Assembly (NCBI GenBank): GCA_017979445.1 | Contig: CM030706.1 | Location: 7,233,595 to 7,297,594, forward strand | Direction of reading: 5' to 3' | Origin: Akebia trifoliata | Lineage: Eukaryota > Streptophyta > Magnoliopsida > Ranunculales > Lardizabalaceae | Length of the DNA: 64,000 nucleotides | Shown: positions 11,916-23,290 of the stretch, piece after piece | How positions within the stretch are numbered: the stretch's first letter is position 1 | Layout of the letters: every line of letters starts with the position of its first letter | The notes under the pieces: model-generated | The model's database searches: none | What the model saw: the letters and a program-made list of their open reading frames with translations, nothing else | What the model was told of the DNA's origin: nothing | Program-made: the position numbers and the translations under genes

Positions 11916-13019
11916 TCAAGGTTGAGCCAAGAATTGAGTGAGCTTGTGAACTGCAAAAGTAATATTTGGGCAAGATAAAGTGAGATTAAGAAGTTTCCCA
12001 ACAAGCAGTCGATAGTGTGTTATATCAGGAAGCAGGTCACCTTCAGTGGCAGTTAAACAAAGTTTTGGATCCATTGGAACAGCAGTTGGCTTACAAGCCA
12101 AGTAACCAGTGTCCTCAAGCAATTGTAAGGTGTAATGGCGTTGAGAAAGCACAATACCTTGTTTGGACTTAGCAATCTCAAGACCAAGGAAGTACTTGAG
12201 ACAACCAAGATCCTTGAGCTTAAATTGTGTATGCAGAAACTGTTTGAGCTCATCAATAGCTTGAGATAAAGGACTAGTAAGGATGATATCATCCACATAA
12301 ACTAGAAGAGCAACAAGATAGGATCCATGACCTTTTGTGAAAAGAGAGTAATCAGATTTTGACTGAAGAAAACCAAACTTGAGCAAAGCTTGAGAAAATT
12401 TTGAATACCATTGTCTCGAAGCTTGCTTGAGACCATAAATGGACTTGTGAAGCTTGCATACTAGTTTGCTTTGAGATGAAGATGACTCCCCCTGTCTAAG
12501 ATAGTCGAGAGGAAGATCCATATAGACTTCCTCAAAAAGATCGCCATTTAAAAAGGTGTTGTTGACATCGAGTTTAGCTAGATGCCAATTATGTGAGGTA
12601 GCAAGTGCAAGAAGAACCTTCACAGTCACTAATTTTGCCACTGGAGAAAAGGTTTCAACAAAGTCCAAACCTTCTTGTTGTGTATAGCCTTTAGCTACCA
12701 AACGAGTCTTATGTCGCTCAATAGATCCATCCGATTTAAGCTTGATCTTATAAATCCATTTGCATCCAATGGTATGCTTGGTATGAGGAAGATGAGTGAC
12801 AGTCCAGGTGTTATTTGCTTCCATAGCTTTCAACTCTTCATGCATAGCCGATCTCCATTCAGGAAACTTCACTGCTTGGTGATAGTATTGAGGCTCAACC
12901 AACCTGGGAGGATACACTGAGCACAAACTGCTTGTGAGAATTAGAAAGGCCATGATAAGATATGTAGTTAGAGAGTGAATAAGATGCAGATGTGGAAGCA
13001 TGAATAGAAGAGCCAACAA
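11916..13019 (-). pseudogene. Copia reverse transcriptase
   Basis: 367 codons covering most of the RVT_2 domain: KWIYKIKLKSDGSIERHKTR, VAKGYTQQEGLDFVETFSPV, YGLKQASRQWYSKF and the catalytic LLVYVDDIIL. All RT catalytic aspartates appear present (the first lies in AKLDVNNTFL, where NAFL is usual). The frame is lost just after the KLTQFLAQP stretch, before RNase H. Confidence 0.92.
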
Positions 13020-13620
13020 GTAAATTGCAGTGATAATCCTTCAAGTAATTAGGTTGATGAATTACTCTGGTAGATTTTCGAAGAACACCACCACCAGATG
13101 TAGAAGGAGCAATTGCTGGAATATCATCTACTGGAATAATAGCTACTGAAGTAGAAGCAAAATCAATTAGAGAATTAGAATCCGGACGATCAATGGGAAG
13201 ATCAACTGGAATACCAGAAGTAACAGGTGGATCATGAACATGGGAAGAAGCAAGATCTAGAATAAAATGAGTTTGTAATGAAGAATGTGGCAGAACCAAA
13301 TCTGGAAACGGATCAGTAACTTGATCTGAACTAATAATAGCATGAAAAGGAAATACTTCCTCATGAAACACTGCATCTCGTGAAAGAAAAACTTGTTTGG
13401 TCTCCACATCATAGAACTTAAAACCTTTCACACCAGGTGGATAACCAAGGAAAGCACAAACTCGAGTACGAGGTTGGAACTTGGTTCGATGAGCAACTAA
13501 GGTGGAAACAAATGTTAAACAGCCAAAAACTCGAAAAAGAGTATAATCAGGAGCTGTTTTGTATAGCAAATGAAAAGGTGTGTTGTGCCGCAATAGTGGA
13601 GAAGGAGTTCTGTTAATCAA
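12895..13620 (-). pseudogene. Copia integrase C-terminal region
   Basis: The frame opens with MINRTPSPLLRHNTPFHLLY and RVFGCLTFVSTL, the usual copia integrase C-terminal segment. A Ser/Pro-rich linker follows, ending in a STRVIHQPNYLKDYHC motif just before reverse transcriptase. It is shifted relative to the RT frame, with which it overlaps at 12895-13019. Confidence 0.82.
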
Positions 13621-13737
13621 GAAAGCCGCAGTAAGAACACAATCTGTCCAAAAAGAAACTAGAATCCAGGATTAAAAAAACAATGACCGAGCCACATTCA
13701 AGAGGTGTTGATGTTTGCGCTCCACAACCGAGTTTTG

Positions 13738-14930
13738 CTAAGGCCTTGCAACACAGGAAAACTGATGCAAAACTCCCTTATGTTGGAAAAACTCAACAAA
13801 AGATAATTCAGGTGCATTATCAGATCGAAATACCTTGATTTTGGCATTAAACTGAGTGGAAACCATGTTGAAAAACCTCGGTATCACAAAGACAACATCA
13901 GATTTATTCCTCAACAAATAAACCCAAGTAAAATGAGTGCAATCATCAACAAGAGTCAAGAAAAATCGATGACCAGTATAAGAAATAGTTTGATATGGCC
14001 CCCAAATATCACAATGCACAATATCAAAAGGAAACTTGGACAAATGATTATTGGATTCAAAGGACAGCCTTCTTTGCTTAGCAAGAGGACAAATATAACA
14101 AGGATCCGACTTATGCAATCTAGTTACATCACATTTCAACTGGTCTTTCAAAGAATCAAGTCTCTTAAAAGAAATATATCCTAGTCTATTATGCCAAATA
14201 TGAGCAGAAACATTATTGACAAAGGCATTAGAAATAGAATTCAAACACTGAACATTAAGAACATAGAGATCTTGGACTTTGTCACCCCTGCCAATCATCC
14301 TCTTGGTTGATAGATCCTGGATAATAAAGTAGTCAGGAAGGAAACTCACTGTAAGGCCAGATCCAGTTACTAAAGCACTGACTGAGATCAAGTTGAATTT
14401 GAATTCAGGAACAAACAATACATTTTTAAGCACAAGGTCAGAATGCAGTTTGACATCACCAGCAAAATGGACCAAAATCTGAGAATGATTTGGCAAAGTA
14501 ACTGTTGTGTGATAAATGGAATGCAAGGAAACAAAGGCACTAACTTGTGAACAAATATGTCGAGTAGCTCCTGAGTCTACAATCCAGAACAGATTGGATG
14601 AAAATAGAGGACTCAAAGATACAGAAAAGAAAATACCTGCGAGGCAGTTGGTTTGAGAAGGATCAGGAGCATTGGTGACCTTTGCTGAGCTACTCAAATG
14701 TGTAGAAAGCATAGACATTAGCTGTTGATATTGATTGGAGTTCAGATTTTGAACAAAACCTCCAAAAGAATTAAACTGATCTGGTCTATCATCAGAAGTA
14801 GAAACTTGATGAGTAGCAGCATTAGAATTGTTGTTGAATCTGAATTTATATCCATGGATCTTGTAGCAACGATCCACTGTAAGTCCAAGAATCTTGCAAT
14901 GTGTGCAATAAGGCCTGTCTCTTTTCTGAT
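13738..14930 (-). pseudogene. Copia protease/integrase region
   Basis: The protease motif WIVDSGATRHIC is intact. The GAG-pre-integrase HHCC zinc site (HNRLGYISF...CYICPLAKQ) follows, then the integrase core with D at FDIVHCDIWGPY and D at FRSDNAPE. A TAG replaces a glutamine codon just before NSVVERKHQHLLN, which carries the third catalytic acidic residue. A second stop lies near 13673. The enzyme would integrate the cDNA but cannot be made in one piece here. Confidence 0.88.
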
Positions 14931-15269
14931 TCTAGGAAGCACTGAAATTGGAATTTTGAGAATTATGAGAACCAGATCCACTAGACTTAGCAACATCTGT
15001 TTTAACAGCAAAGGCCATTGTGCTAGTAGAATTACTCGAATTAGAGGAAGGATTAATCCTCCTTTGTTGTTCTTCTTGAACAATCAGAGAGAAAACACGA
15101 TTGATAGGAGGCATCGGATCCATGAGAAGCAATTGACCACGAACTTGAGAGAAAGAATCATCAAGTCCCATTAAGAAGGACATTATGTACTCCATTTGAT
15201 GATGATCGTTAAGATTTTTAATTCCACCACAAGAGCACTTTCCACAAGAACAATTAAGCCGATAATTAA

Positions 15270-15803
15270 TCAGTTTTCTTCCCATATAGTTTTCAACTTT
15301 GTGAAGTAAATGCTAACAGAACTCTGTTCTTGACGCAAATTCATCAATTCATGTTTAAGCTGAAAAATTCTAGGTCCATTCCTCTGTTGAAAACGATCCC
15401 AAAGATCTAACCAAATCTCTCGGGCAGAAGTAGCAAAAATAATACCGGCAGAAATTTCTTTTGAAACCGAATTTAATATCCAAGATATAACAATATTATT
15501 ATTGCGAATCCAGGAGTTGAACAAATTAGCGTCAATACCTTGAGGCTCAGGAATGGAACCATCGACAAATCCCAATTTGTTCTTCATAGATAGTGCAATT
15601 AACATCGCGCGACTCCAATTGGTGTAATTCTCACCGGTGAGCTGCTGCGAGACGAGCACTTGCCCAGGGCTATCAGAATGATGAAGATAGTAGGGATTCG
15701 TAGGTTCTTCAATGGCGGAACGATTCGAATTGGTACGCTCTCCAGGATTGGAATCACTCATCAAGGAAAAATTCGCCATATCGATGAAAATAAGAACAAT
15801 CAA
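15270..15803 (-). pseudogene. Copia gag, N-terminal part
   Basis: An open segment with the plant copia gag pattern QQLTGENYTNWSRAMLIAL, followed by FVDGSIPEP. It ends after KLKTIWEEN by a frameshift. The next frame (15285-14932) continues with the CSCGKCSCGG and MSFLMGLDDSFSQVRGQLLL part. A TAG follows near 14935, just before the zinc knuckle (CTHCKILGLTVDRC, where the usual histidine of CCHC appears to be leucine). Gag would form the particle; here it needs two frame corrections. Confidence 0.85.
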
Positions 15804-15858
15804 CGAAGGAAGAAGAAAACAAGCAAATTTGCAGCAGATCAGATCTGCTTTGATACCA

Positions 15859-16082
15859 TATTACACTCAAGAAGAAGAAGATGATCTTCATTCATACAAA
15901 CCAAACAAAACAGAAGCCAGCTATATATATAGCCATTATTACAATGAATTAGTTATAACAGAAAGCATAATGAGAAAGCTAACTAACTAACAGTTATAAC
16001 AAAAAGCATAATGAGAAAGCTAACTAACTAACTAATCTGCAGATTAACAACAAAGCATTATTACGATATTTACACCCTAATA
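15859..16082 (-). repeat. Copia 5' LTR
   Basis: 224 bp, the same length and internal duplication as the left LTR, ending CACCCTAATA before the TSD TCATG. The primer-binding-site-like TGGTATCAAAGC begins immediately inside it on the minus strand. Confidence 0.94.
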
Positions 16083-16087
16083 TCATG

Positions 16088-16330
16088 TAAAGGGGAAAAT
16101 CAGCTAAAATGGGATAATTGATTCCACTGCATTATATCTAAAATCTGACATTATTTTTGTGAGACAAGACCGACTTAAAGCATCTTCGATTGAATTCTCA
16201 TGACAAACTTCTTGTTCATTGGATGATCTTACTTCATTTCAATGAAACATAAATGACAGTTGGCAAGCAAAATTGAAGATAAGTTAAAGATGAGGAGGTT
16301 TCCACAACAGATATCAAAGGTAATTAGTTC
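16088..16330. repeat. Right part of the duplicated endosulfine flank
   Basis: Continues the 10938-11083 segment beyond the copia insertion. It matches about 49903-50087 up to ACATAAATGACAGTT, where the two copies diverge. Confidence 0.75.
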
Positions 16331-18394
16331 ATAAACCTATTGAGGGCTATCCTAGAAATCTGACCATGGTTAGCAATTTGGTTTACGGCAAAAGTATGGT
16401 ACGGGAATAAATCAGGTACAATTCGGAAAAGTCATCTAATAGTTTGTTGAAAAATTCAGCAAAAATTGGAGAATGACAGAAATAGTTTGGGTATAATTCA
16501 AGCTTAGCACTTCAAAAAATGTAAAAATTTGGCTATACATATCAATAAATTACCTTTTATGTTTATCTTTATTCTATAAAACAGAATAAGACACGCAAAT
16601 AGATCAAATTAACAATTCAAGCAACCAAAATAAAATTAAAAACATCCAAATCCAAAATAAAACAGGTCCACAATTCACATCCATGACATGATATATATAA
16701 ATTTAAAAATTCAGAATATAATTCTGATTTTCCTACTAACCAATACAAATAAACTATCAAATATAATAAGAAAAATCTACAAATCAAGTTATCAAACTCT
16801 GAAATTAAGACATCCACAATAGAAAAGGTCCATCATCTAGACCCAAATAATTCGTGAAAAATAATATCTTCACAATTACTTGTAGTAGCTTCATCTATTT
16901 TTTCAAAGTCCTCTGGAGCACATCTACTTTTTCAAGCAGCAGTCCAAAATGCCCAAGATTGTTTATTTTTGTCTTGCTTCTCAAGATCATCACAACTAGT
17001 CTTCATTTTTGAGTTCATTCTTACGTAAATCAAATCTTCTAGAAAATCTAGTGCCAGTTTACTTTTCTTATAATTTCAATCATATGCAGATGAACGACAT
17101 GGTTAACTCAAGATATGTACAACAATCCTATGAACTACAATAATTGGTCCACCATTTTGTAACTACATACCTAAATGTAAGTAAAAAAATATTCACACAT
17201 ACTCTTATATTTTAAAAAATGAGTTATAAATAAATATTAAATACTTATGAGAATAAATAGTGTTCATCAAATTTCTTGCAAGGATAGTAAAAATATTTGA
17301 AAATGACTATTGTACTCAATTATTTGCATTCCAAAAGTCTAATGATCTTCATTTGTACCAAGTATTTTTTACATCTCTTCTAAATTAAATAATTTATATA
17401 ATTTATAATTTTGTATACCTTACTTAATCATTATTACTTCAGTCTTTCAATGTCTCTTTTTGCCTTCCATTATTTCATATAAATACCTTGTAGTAAATCA
17501 TTTGCCATAGCTAGATGAACTACTCTAACAAGGGGTTCTAAAAATCAGTCTTTAAGTGAGGGTATTATAGACATAACATCGAAATTGGAACTTATTATCA
17601 AAGTAGTTTTTCTTCAAAGCTTTTGCTGAGTTTTGCTGTTGAATGGTAAGGCTGCTAAGCATATGAACTATGGGTTACCATATCTAACGGTCCAGATTAA
17701 TGGATAGACACAAAACATACAACACATTAATCAGACAATTTTATGACTAGCACCGTTAAAAAGCAAATATGTTGACTTCTTCCTCTGGTTTATTTTATTT
17801 TATTTATTTATTTAATTTTTTTTGTGACTATGGCTGAGTCTCATAGGATGTCATGTGAGATTTTAGTGCTATGGCACGACTATTACCTTAACCATCGATT
17901 GACTACAAAGATGGAAGAGCATCGATTGACTATTACCTAAAAAGATTTTATTTGCACACTATCTTTTACATACAACACACCAATCCTTTTTGAATTTTAA
18001 CGATAGACTGATGTGTTATAAGTAAATGTTAGTATGTTAATAGGAGCTCTTAAGAAAGGATTTTCCTTTTCTAAATTTTTTGCATAGTGGGGAAGATGGT
18101 TCTGATTCGGGTTGGACCAAATGAGTGGAGTTACCCTGTTTCTATAATAAAGTTGATTTGGTTCAAATTGCTTCGGTTTTGACTAAGAATCACTAATTTT
18201 CAAAATGACACTTTAGCTGGCTAATCCTCCTCAAACTACAAATAGGGTACGTCTCTCAATTTTGTCCAACTACAAAACAAACTTATGGAAATTACTTAAA
18301 TGACTTCGATCAATTACCGCTCAATTATCTAGTATTTACATTAGAAATGCCATCTATTTGTTGGACTATGTTAGATTTCTTCAAAATAATATAA

Positions 18395-18425
<31 letters not shown>

Positions 18426-18589
18426 AAAAGGGTGCCACATACACTAATAATTGAAGAAAGTAACCAATTAAAAGAATATGGTTCACTAGGACCCATAATT
18501 TGGGTTAGGATTTACAACCTATCTCCCTTAAAAGAAAATTTCGATTTGTTGTGGGGCAGAGATGTGAAGAAGAAGAGGAGAAAAGAAGG
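16331..18589. other. Intergenic, one coding-like patch
   Basis: AT-rich with no gene model. On the minus strand about 17030-16845 a stretch reads NSKMKTSCDDLEKQDKNKQS and, after a stop, CAPEDFEKIDEATTSNCEDI. It looks like decayed coding sequence but I do not recognise the family. A (TAAA)n run lies at about 18395-18425. Confidence 0.35.
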
Positions 18590-18653
18590 TTTGAGAGAGA
18601 GAAGACGATGAGAATCGTCGTTACTCACCAAAGAGCGAGAGAGAACCTCGATT
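18590..18653. repeat. 64-bp direct repeat, left copy
   Basis: TTTGAGAGAGAGAAGACGAT through to GAACCTCGATT is repeated identically at 19556-19619. The two copies flank a 902-bp segment. Confidence 0.85.
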
Positions 18654-19555
18654 AATTACTATTTCAAGTATGTCCGAGCTCGCATGTTGTGCAAAGTGTC
18701 ATGTATTTTTTTTTTTCTTTTTATTTGTGTTCATCATAGTTCCTATAGCTTTCCCTTGTTTGGTCTAAAAGGGAACAAAATTAGGAAACATATTTGAATA
18801 TTTGTAATGTATAATTGGGTGATGCAAAATATTGGTAGTTTGTTTGTCTCTTAGCCATATATTCGAGTAGGAACTATGCTACGATGGATGTTATTGAGAG
18901 AAACCATGCTATGTGTGTGTGTGTGTGTGTGTGTTTGTCTAATTTCTTTCAAATATATAAATAAGATTTATTTAATATTTAAATGATTAGTTTTATATAT
19001 TTTAAAATTAGTTAAAAATGTTTTTTCTTTTAAATTACTCTAGATTCCTTGAGATCCATACCATAAGCAACCTTAAATTATATAATATACAGAGGACAAT
19101 AACAACTTTAAATTTAATATATATATATTTTTTATATTTAATCATGATCAATAAGTGGCATCAACAACTATATGAATTTGCTTCCTTTGTAATACAAAGG
19201 GTAGGGTCCACTTTGTGATCATAAGTTCTGATCTAAACCAAATTACTATGTTGTTGAAGAAAACTCCACACATAACAATCACATGTATCCAGTGGGCCCA
19301 ATTGTTTGATATTGCCCTATCAGATTGTGATCAAGTATTGAGCGATCAAGATCAAAGGAATAAGTGGGCCATTTGAATGTTATGGTGATCCCTACCACAG
19401 TGTATGTAGTGATGGGCCTAAGTACTCTATGTAAACTATGTTCTTGCTTTGCAAATTCAAAAATTTTAGGGGTGCATCTCATTTTAAATATTGAAATTAT
19501 TTTAAAATGTTACGTGGTTTAGACAATATTTGTTTCAAACTGACAACATGTCTCC
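18654..19555. repeat. 902-bp segment between identical 64-bp repeats
   Basis: The part 18660-18950 matches 30655-30930 in reverse complement (landmarks ACATGCGAG, CCTATAGCTTTCCCTTG, CGAGTAGGAACTATGC and a CA/TG microsatellite). A third, shorter copy of the same end is at about 49540-49610. The rest is AT-rich without coding signal. Confidence 0.7.
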
Positions 19556-19619
19556 TTTGAGAGAGAGAAGACGATGAGAATCGTCGTTACTCACCAAAGA
19601 GCGAGAGAGAACCTCGATT
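19556..19619. repeat. 64-bp direct repeat, right copy
   Basis: Identical to 18590-18653 by eye. After it the sequence continues TCGTCGAACTCTCAG, which differs from the right side of the first copy. Confidence 0.85.
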
Positions 19620-20794
19620 CGTCGAACTCTCAGAACGTTCTGCAGCAAGGAAGAGATTTTGGATTTTAATTTGGATACAACTTATATCGGCACCCCAATG
19701 TTTTTACTTCTTAAACTCCAACTTTATATTGACACTCCAAATATTATTAATTGTTAAGCCTCAAAGGGTTTACACAAAATTGTTTAAAAAAAAAAAATCT
19801 GATTTATGCGTTTCATGGCAGAGAGGAGTAGAAGGGAAGAAGTGCGTTTGGTATACCCCGAAGGTGGCTGTGCTTGGGACGTGTTCTAGCTCCAACAAGT
19901 AGAAAGATAGAGGAACTAATCTCTCGCCAGGGAAAGTTGCTGTTGGAATCGTGCGAACAAAGGATTGGTTGTGTGGTGTTTGAATTGGAGTAAACCACTA
20001 AGGGGCTTGTTAAAGTAAGACATTTGTTTTAAATTTCAATACTCCTCCACGTGTGTATTTGCTTCTTGTGGGTTTAACTTCTCAAAGGCTAAAGGCCAAT
20101 TCCAAATCTAACCCCACTTAAACTTTTCTGAAATATTAAAATGGTTCCGCAAAGTTGAATCTGACCAAAATAAAAAAATTTATGGTATTTGATTCCATGT
20201 ACATCACCTACATCAAAGTTTGAATGTTTGGACCAATCAAATTTTTGGGTTTAGCAAATTCCACTGCCTTTTGTTTTGAACTAAGGTCAAACATCAGCCA
20301 TTTATGTATTAAAACCCAATTTCCATAAGCCCTTAGATCTTAAGAAGGTTTTGGAAAGTGGGCGGTATTGTTAAAAAAAAAAATTAAATAAATAAATAAA
20401 TAACGGATTGGATTCCATGTATCTTGCCAACACCCAAGCTTAAGTTTTTGAGGACCAATCAAATATTCAGTTTGTGTTCGATGCCACTCTACATCAGAAA
20501 GAGTCCTCTTTGATAATGTACTTGATCTTGGAGTCAAAACCCACGTGGAAGAAACCTGATCAAGAAACGAGGCACATTCAAGTAAATGTTGAAGGGAGAA
20601 ACTAAATTTTGACATATGGCAAGTCTGTACATTCATGGGACTCAAGTCTTCATCAAGCAGCAAAGCCATTCAATCTACGTCAAAAATACGAATTAGTAAG
20701 AAGGTCATTCTGCACTAAAGCATTCCCACTCCTTACAATATGATCAAGGAAACATAGTCGTTCGCTACACATCCGACAATGCATCCTTGAGGGG
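19620..20794. other. Intergenic with a degenerate local duplication
   Basis: No gene recognised. Segments at about 20190-20265 and 20405-20480 share GATTCCATGTA...GGACCAATCAAAT and may be an old duplication. Short ORFs on both strands have no family signature. Confidence 0.4.
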
Positions 20795-21108
20795 GCATTT
20801 GTAGGCACCAAAATCTTGAGAAGGCCTTTACAAATTTTATAAATAAAATTCCCTAATTTTATTAATGGGCCTCATATCTAAATTGAGTCCATTAACTAGG
20901 ACCGTGTCCCCTACAAGCCTGGATTTTGAGTTTTCACAAATAAAGCCCATGATCCAGCAAATCCAAGTGATCCATATTTAATATTGGGCCTTATACCCAA
21001 ATAAATTAATTTTGCCCAATAATAATCCTTAAATTGGATTTGGATAAATTTAACCTTTTAAACAAATCAATTAAGCCTTTTTAAGTTAGGGTATAATTGA
21101 TAAGCTAA

Positions 21109-22511
21109 GGGTATGTTCTTTACAGAAGCCAGTTCTAGTTCCAAAAGCTGGCTTCTGAAAGAAGTAGAAGCCCAGAGCCTAAAAAGTCACATCCAACAGA
21201 AGTTTGTTCGTTAGAAAAATACATAAGCCAGAAATTGATGTTTGTTTGATAGTTTTTTATTGCTGGATTCTTATAAAATGACTAGAATACCCTTAATGTT
21301 GATAATGCACGCATAATACACAAAAAATTAGCAGAATACCTTAACATATATATATAATAAATTTATATTAAAAAATTATAAAAATAATTATTTTAATTAA
21401 TTTATAAATTTTATAATTATATTGAAATTTCGATAGCATCTCCTCTTAAAAATGAACATATGATAAAGAAAATACCTGCATAATATACAATCTAACATCC
21501 ACATAAAGATGAAAGGTGTTTTGGTAATAAAGTGGTGATGATGAATTTCTTTTGGTCTTTGTAGTCAAGATGAATGGTATTTTGATAAAGATGAAGGGTA
21601 TTTTGATAATTTTGTTTTATTTTTTAAGGTTAAGTTTGATTGGAATTTGATTAAAGATGAAGGGTATTTTGGTAATTCCATTTTAATTTTTAAGGTTAAG
21701 TTTGGTTGAAAATTTAATTAAAGATAAAGGGTATTTTGGAAGATGAAGGGTATTTTGATAATTTCTTTTTATTTTTAAGGTTAAGTTTAGTTGGAAATTT
21801 GATTAAAAATGAAAGGTATTTTGATAATTAGTAAAGATTAAGGGTATTTTGATAATTTCTTTTTATTTTTAAGGTTAAGTTTAGTTGGAAGTTTGATTAA
21901 AAATGAAAGGTATTTTGATAATTAGTAAAGATGAAGGGTATTTTGATAATTTCATTTTATTTTTTAAAGTTAAGTTTGATTGAAAATTTGATTAAAGATG
22001 AATGGTATTATGGAAGATGAAGGGTATTTTGGTAATTCCATTATATTTTTTTAAGGTTAAGTTTGGTTGAAAATTTGATTAAAAATAAAGGGTATTCTGG
22101 TAAAGTCGAAGGGTATTTTGATAATTCCTTTTTATTTTTGAAGGTAAAGTTTAGTTGAAAATTTGATTAAAGATGAAGGGTATTTTTGAAAGATAAAGGG
22201 TATTTTGGTAAATATGAAGGGTATTTTAGTAATCTCATTTCATTTTTTAAGGTTAAGTTTAGTTAGAAATTTGATTAAAGATGAAGGGTATTTTGGTAAT
22301 TACACTTGAACTGTTTTAGATTTTTTGCTTTCAAGAAAAGCCATTTGAAGAAGTCCCTCTTGGGCAACTTCTTTTAAGAGCTACTTTTGGGCTTCAATTG
22401 AAATCTACAGGAACCAAAAAAGCCCAAACGAACATCATTTTTCTAGTTTTTTTTACTTAAAAGCTAAAAAAGCAAAAGAAACTGACTCCTAAAGCTAAAA
22501 AGAACATGGCC
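21109..22511. mobile_element. Tourist-like (PIF/Harbinger) non-autonomous element
   Basis: 1,403 bp, flanked by TAA at 21106-21108 and 22512-22514. Terminal inverted repeats are GGGTATGTTCTTT at the left and AAAGAACATGGCC at the right. The TSD length and sequence fit PIF/Harbinger. The middle (about 21530-22310) is a minisatellite of units like GATGAAGGGTATTTTGGTAA followed by AAGGTTAAGTTTGGTTGAAA. There is no transposase ORF. Confidence 0.85.
21530..22310. repeat. Degenerate minisatellite inside the Tourist-like element
   Basis: About ten irregular units of roughly 60-90 bp, each combining GATGAAGGGTATTTTGATAA, a T-rich stretch and AAGGTTAAGTTTAGTTGGAA. The repeats account for most of the element's unusual length. 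Confidence 0.8.
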
Positions 22512-23046
22512 TAAATTACCTTTAAGTCTATAAATTCAAGGACCTCTCTCATTGAGAAGGGATCTGGATCACTTTATCTTAGAAGATAGAAGCTCTCCGT
22601 CTAGAGAAGAATAAGCTCTCAAGCCCTCTTTCAGAAACAAAGCAAGGTTCTTCAGAGATCCGGACTCCGACTAAAGAGAAGATCAAGCATAAAGCCCTTT
22701 TTCGGAAGTCAAGAAAACCTTCTCAGCCGATAAAACGCGAAGCCCGGAGAGAAGAAAATCTACAGAAACCTCTACAGAAGATCAAGCACAAAGCAAAGCC
22801 AACGTCAAAGCATCATTTTCAGCCAATAAAACACGAAGCCCGGAGAGAAGAAAATCTACACACGTCATCATCACTATTTTTGTATTTGACTGTTAATCAG
22901 AAGAAACATTGAGATCTGTAACTCATTTTCATCAAAAAATCAATAAAATCATTTGCGCCATATTTCACAAATCTCGAGGTAGATCCGTAGAAATTTATTG
23001 TCGACAGCATGCATACTAAATTTCATAATTATTTACTTCTACAAAG

Positions 23047-23048
23047 CA

Positions 23049-23099
<51 letters not shown>

Positions 23100-23290
23100 G
23101 GTGGGGTGGAGAGGGTGCAAATGGCCACCTTGATCACATGCTCCTCTTGATCTCAATCTTCTTTAATAAACTACTAACAAATGACAATAATGCCATATTT
23201 TTAATTTGTAGTCAAAACCTTGATCTTTTCACAAAAAAAAATCATCTTCAAGCTCTTCAATCCTTATGATATATATATTATCAAAATATG
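23047..23290. repeat. (TA)n tract and GGGGTGGAG repeat
   Basis: A (TA)n run at about 23051-23097 is followed by TGGGGTGGGGTGGAGAGGGT and a copy of the dispersed repeat seen at 460, 26.5, 28.7 and 46.75 kb. The tract holds no MITE here, so it serves as an empty version of the occupied sites. Confidence 0.75.

Larger units (their letters stand above)
11089..16082 (-). mobile_element. Complete Ty1/copia LTR retrotransposon
   Basis: A 4,994-bp element with two 224-bp LTRs, TSD TCATG at 11084-11088 and 16083-16087, and LTR ends TATTA...TAATA. On the minus strand, TGGTATCAAAGC follows the 5' LTR and resembles the initiator-Met primer site. The purine tract TTGAGGGGGAG precedes the 3' LTR. Domain order is gag, integrase, reverse transcriptase, RNase H, which defines copia. 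The LTRs differ at roughly eight positions by eye, so the insertion is not brand new. The reading frame is broken in several places. The empty site is preserved at about 49896 (TCATGTGAAGGG). Confidence 0.96.
20800..23006 (+). mobile_element. Solo LTR (gypsy-type) carrying a nested Tourist-like element
   Basis: Starts TGTAGGCACCAAAATCTTGAG and ends TTATTGTCGACA, both typical of plant gypsy LTRs whose primer site would follow the GTCGACA end. Flanks are GCATT (20795-20799) and GCATG (23007-23011), a 5-bp TSD with one mismatch. A TATA-like CTATAAATTC lies near 22527. Without the 1.4-kb nested insertion at 21109-22511 the LTR would be about 800 bp. The internal region is absent, and no primer-binding site follows. 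Confidence 0.78.

Noticed and set aside
13933..15174. Plus-strand ORFs within the copia element
   Set aside because: They are antisense shadows of the gag and integrase frames.
23009..23269. ORF with YIYIYI repeats
   Set aside because: Produced by the (TA)n microsatellite.
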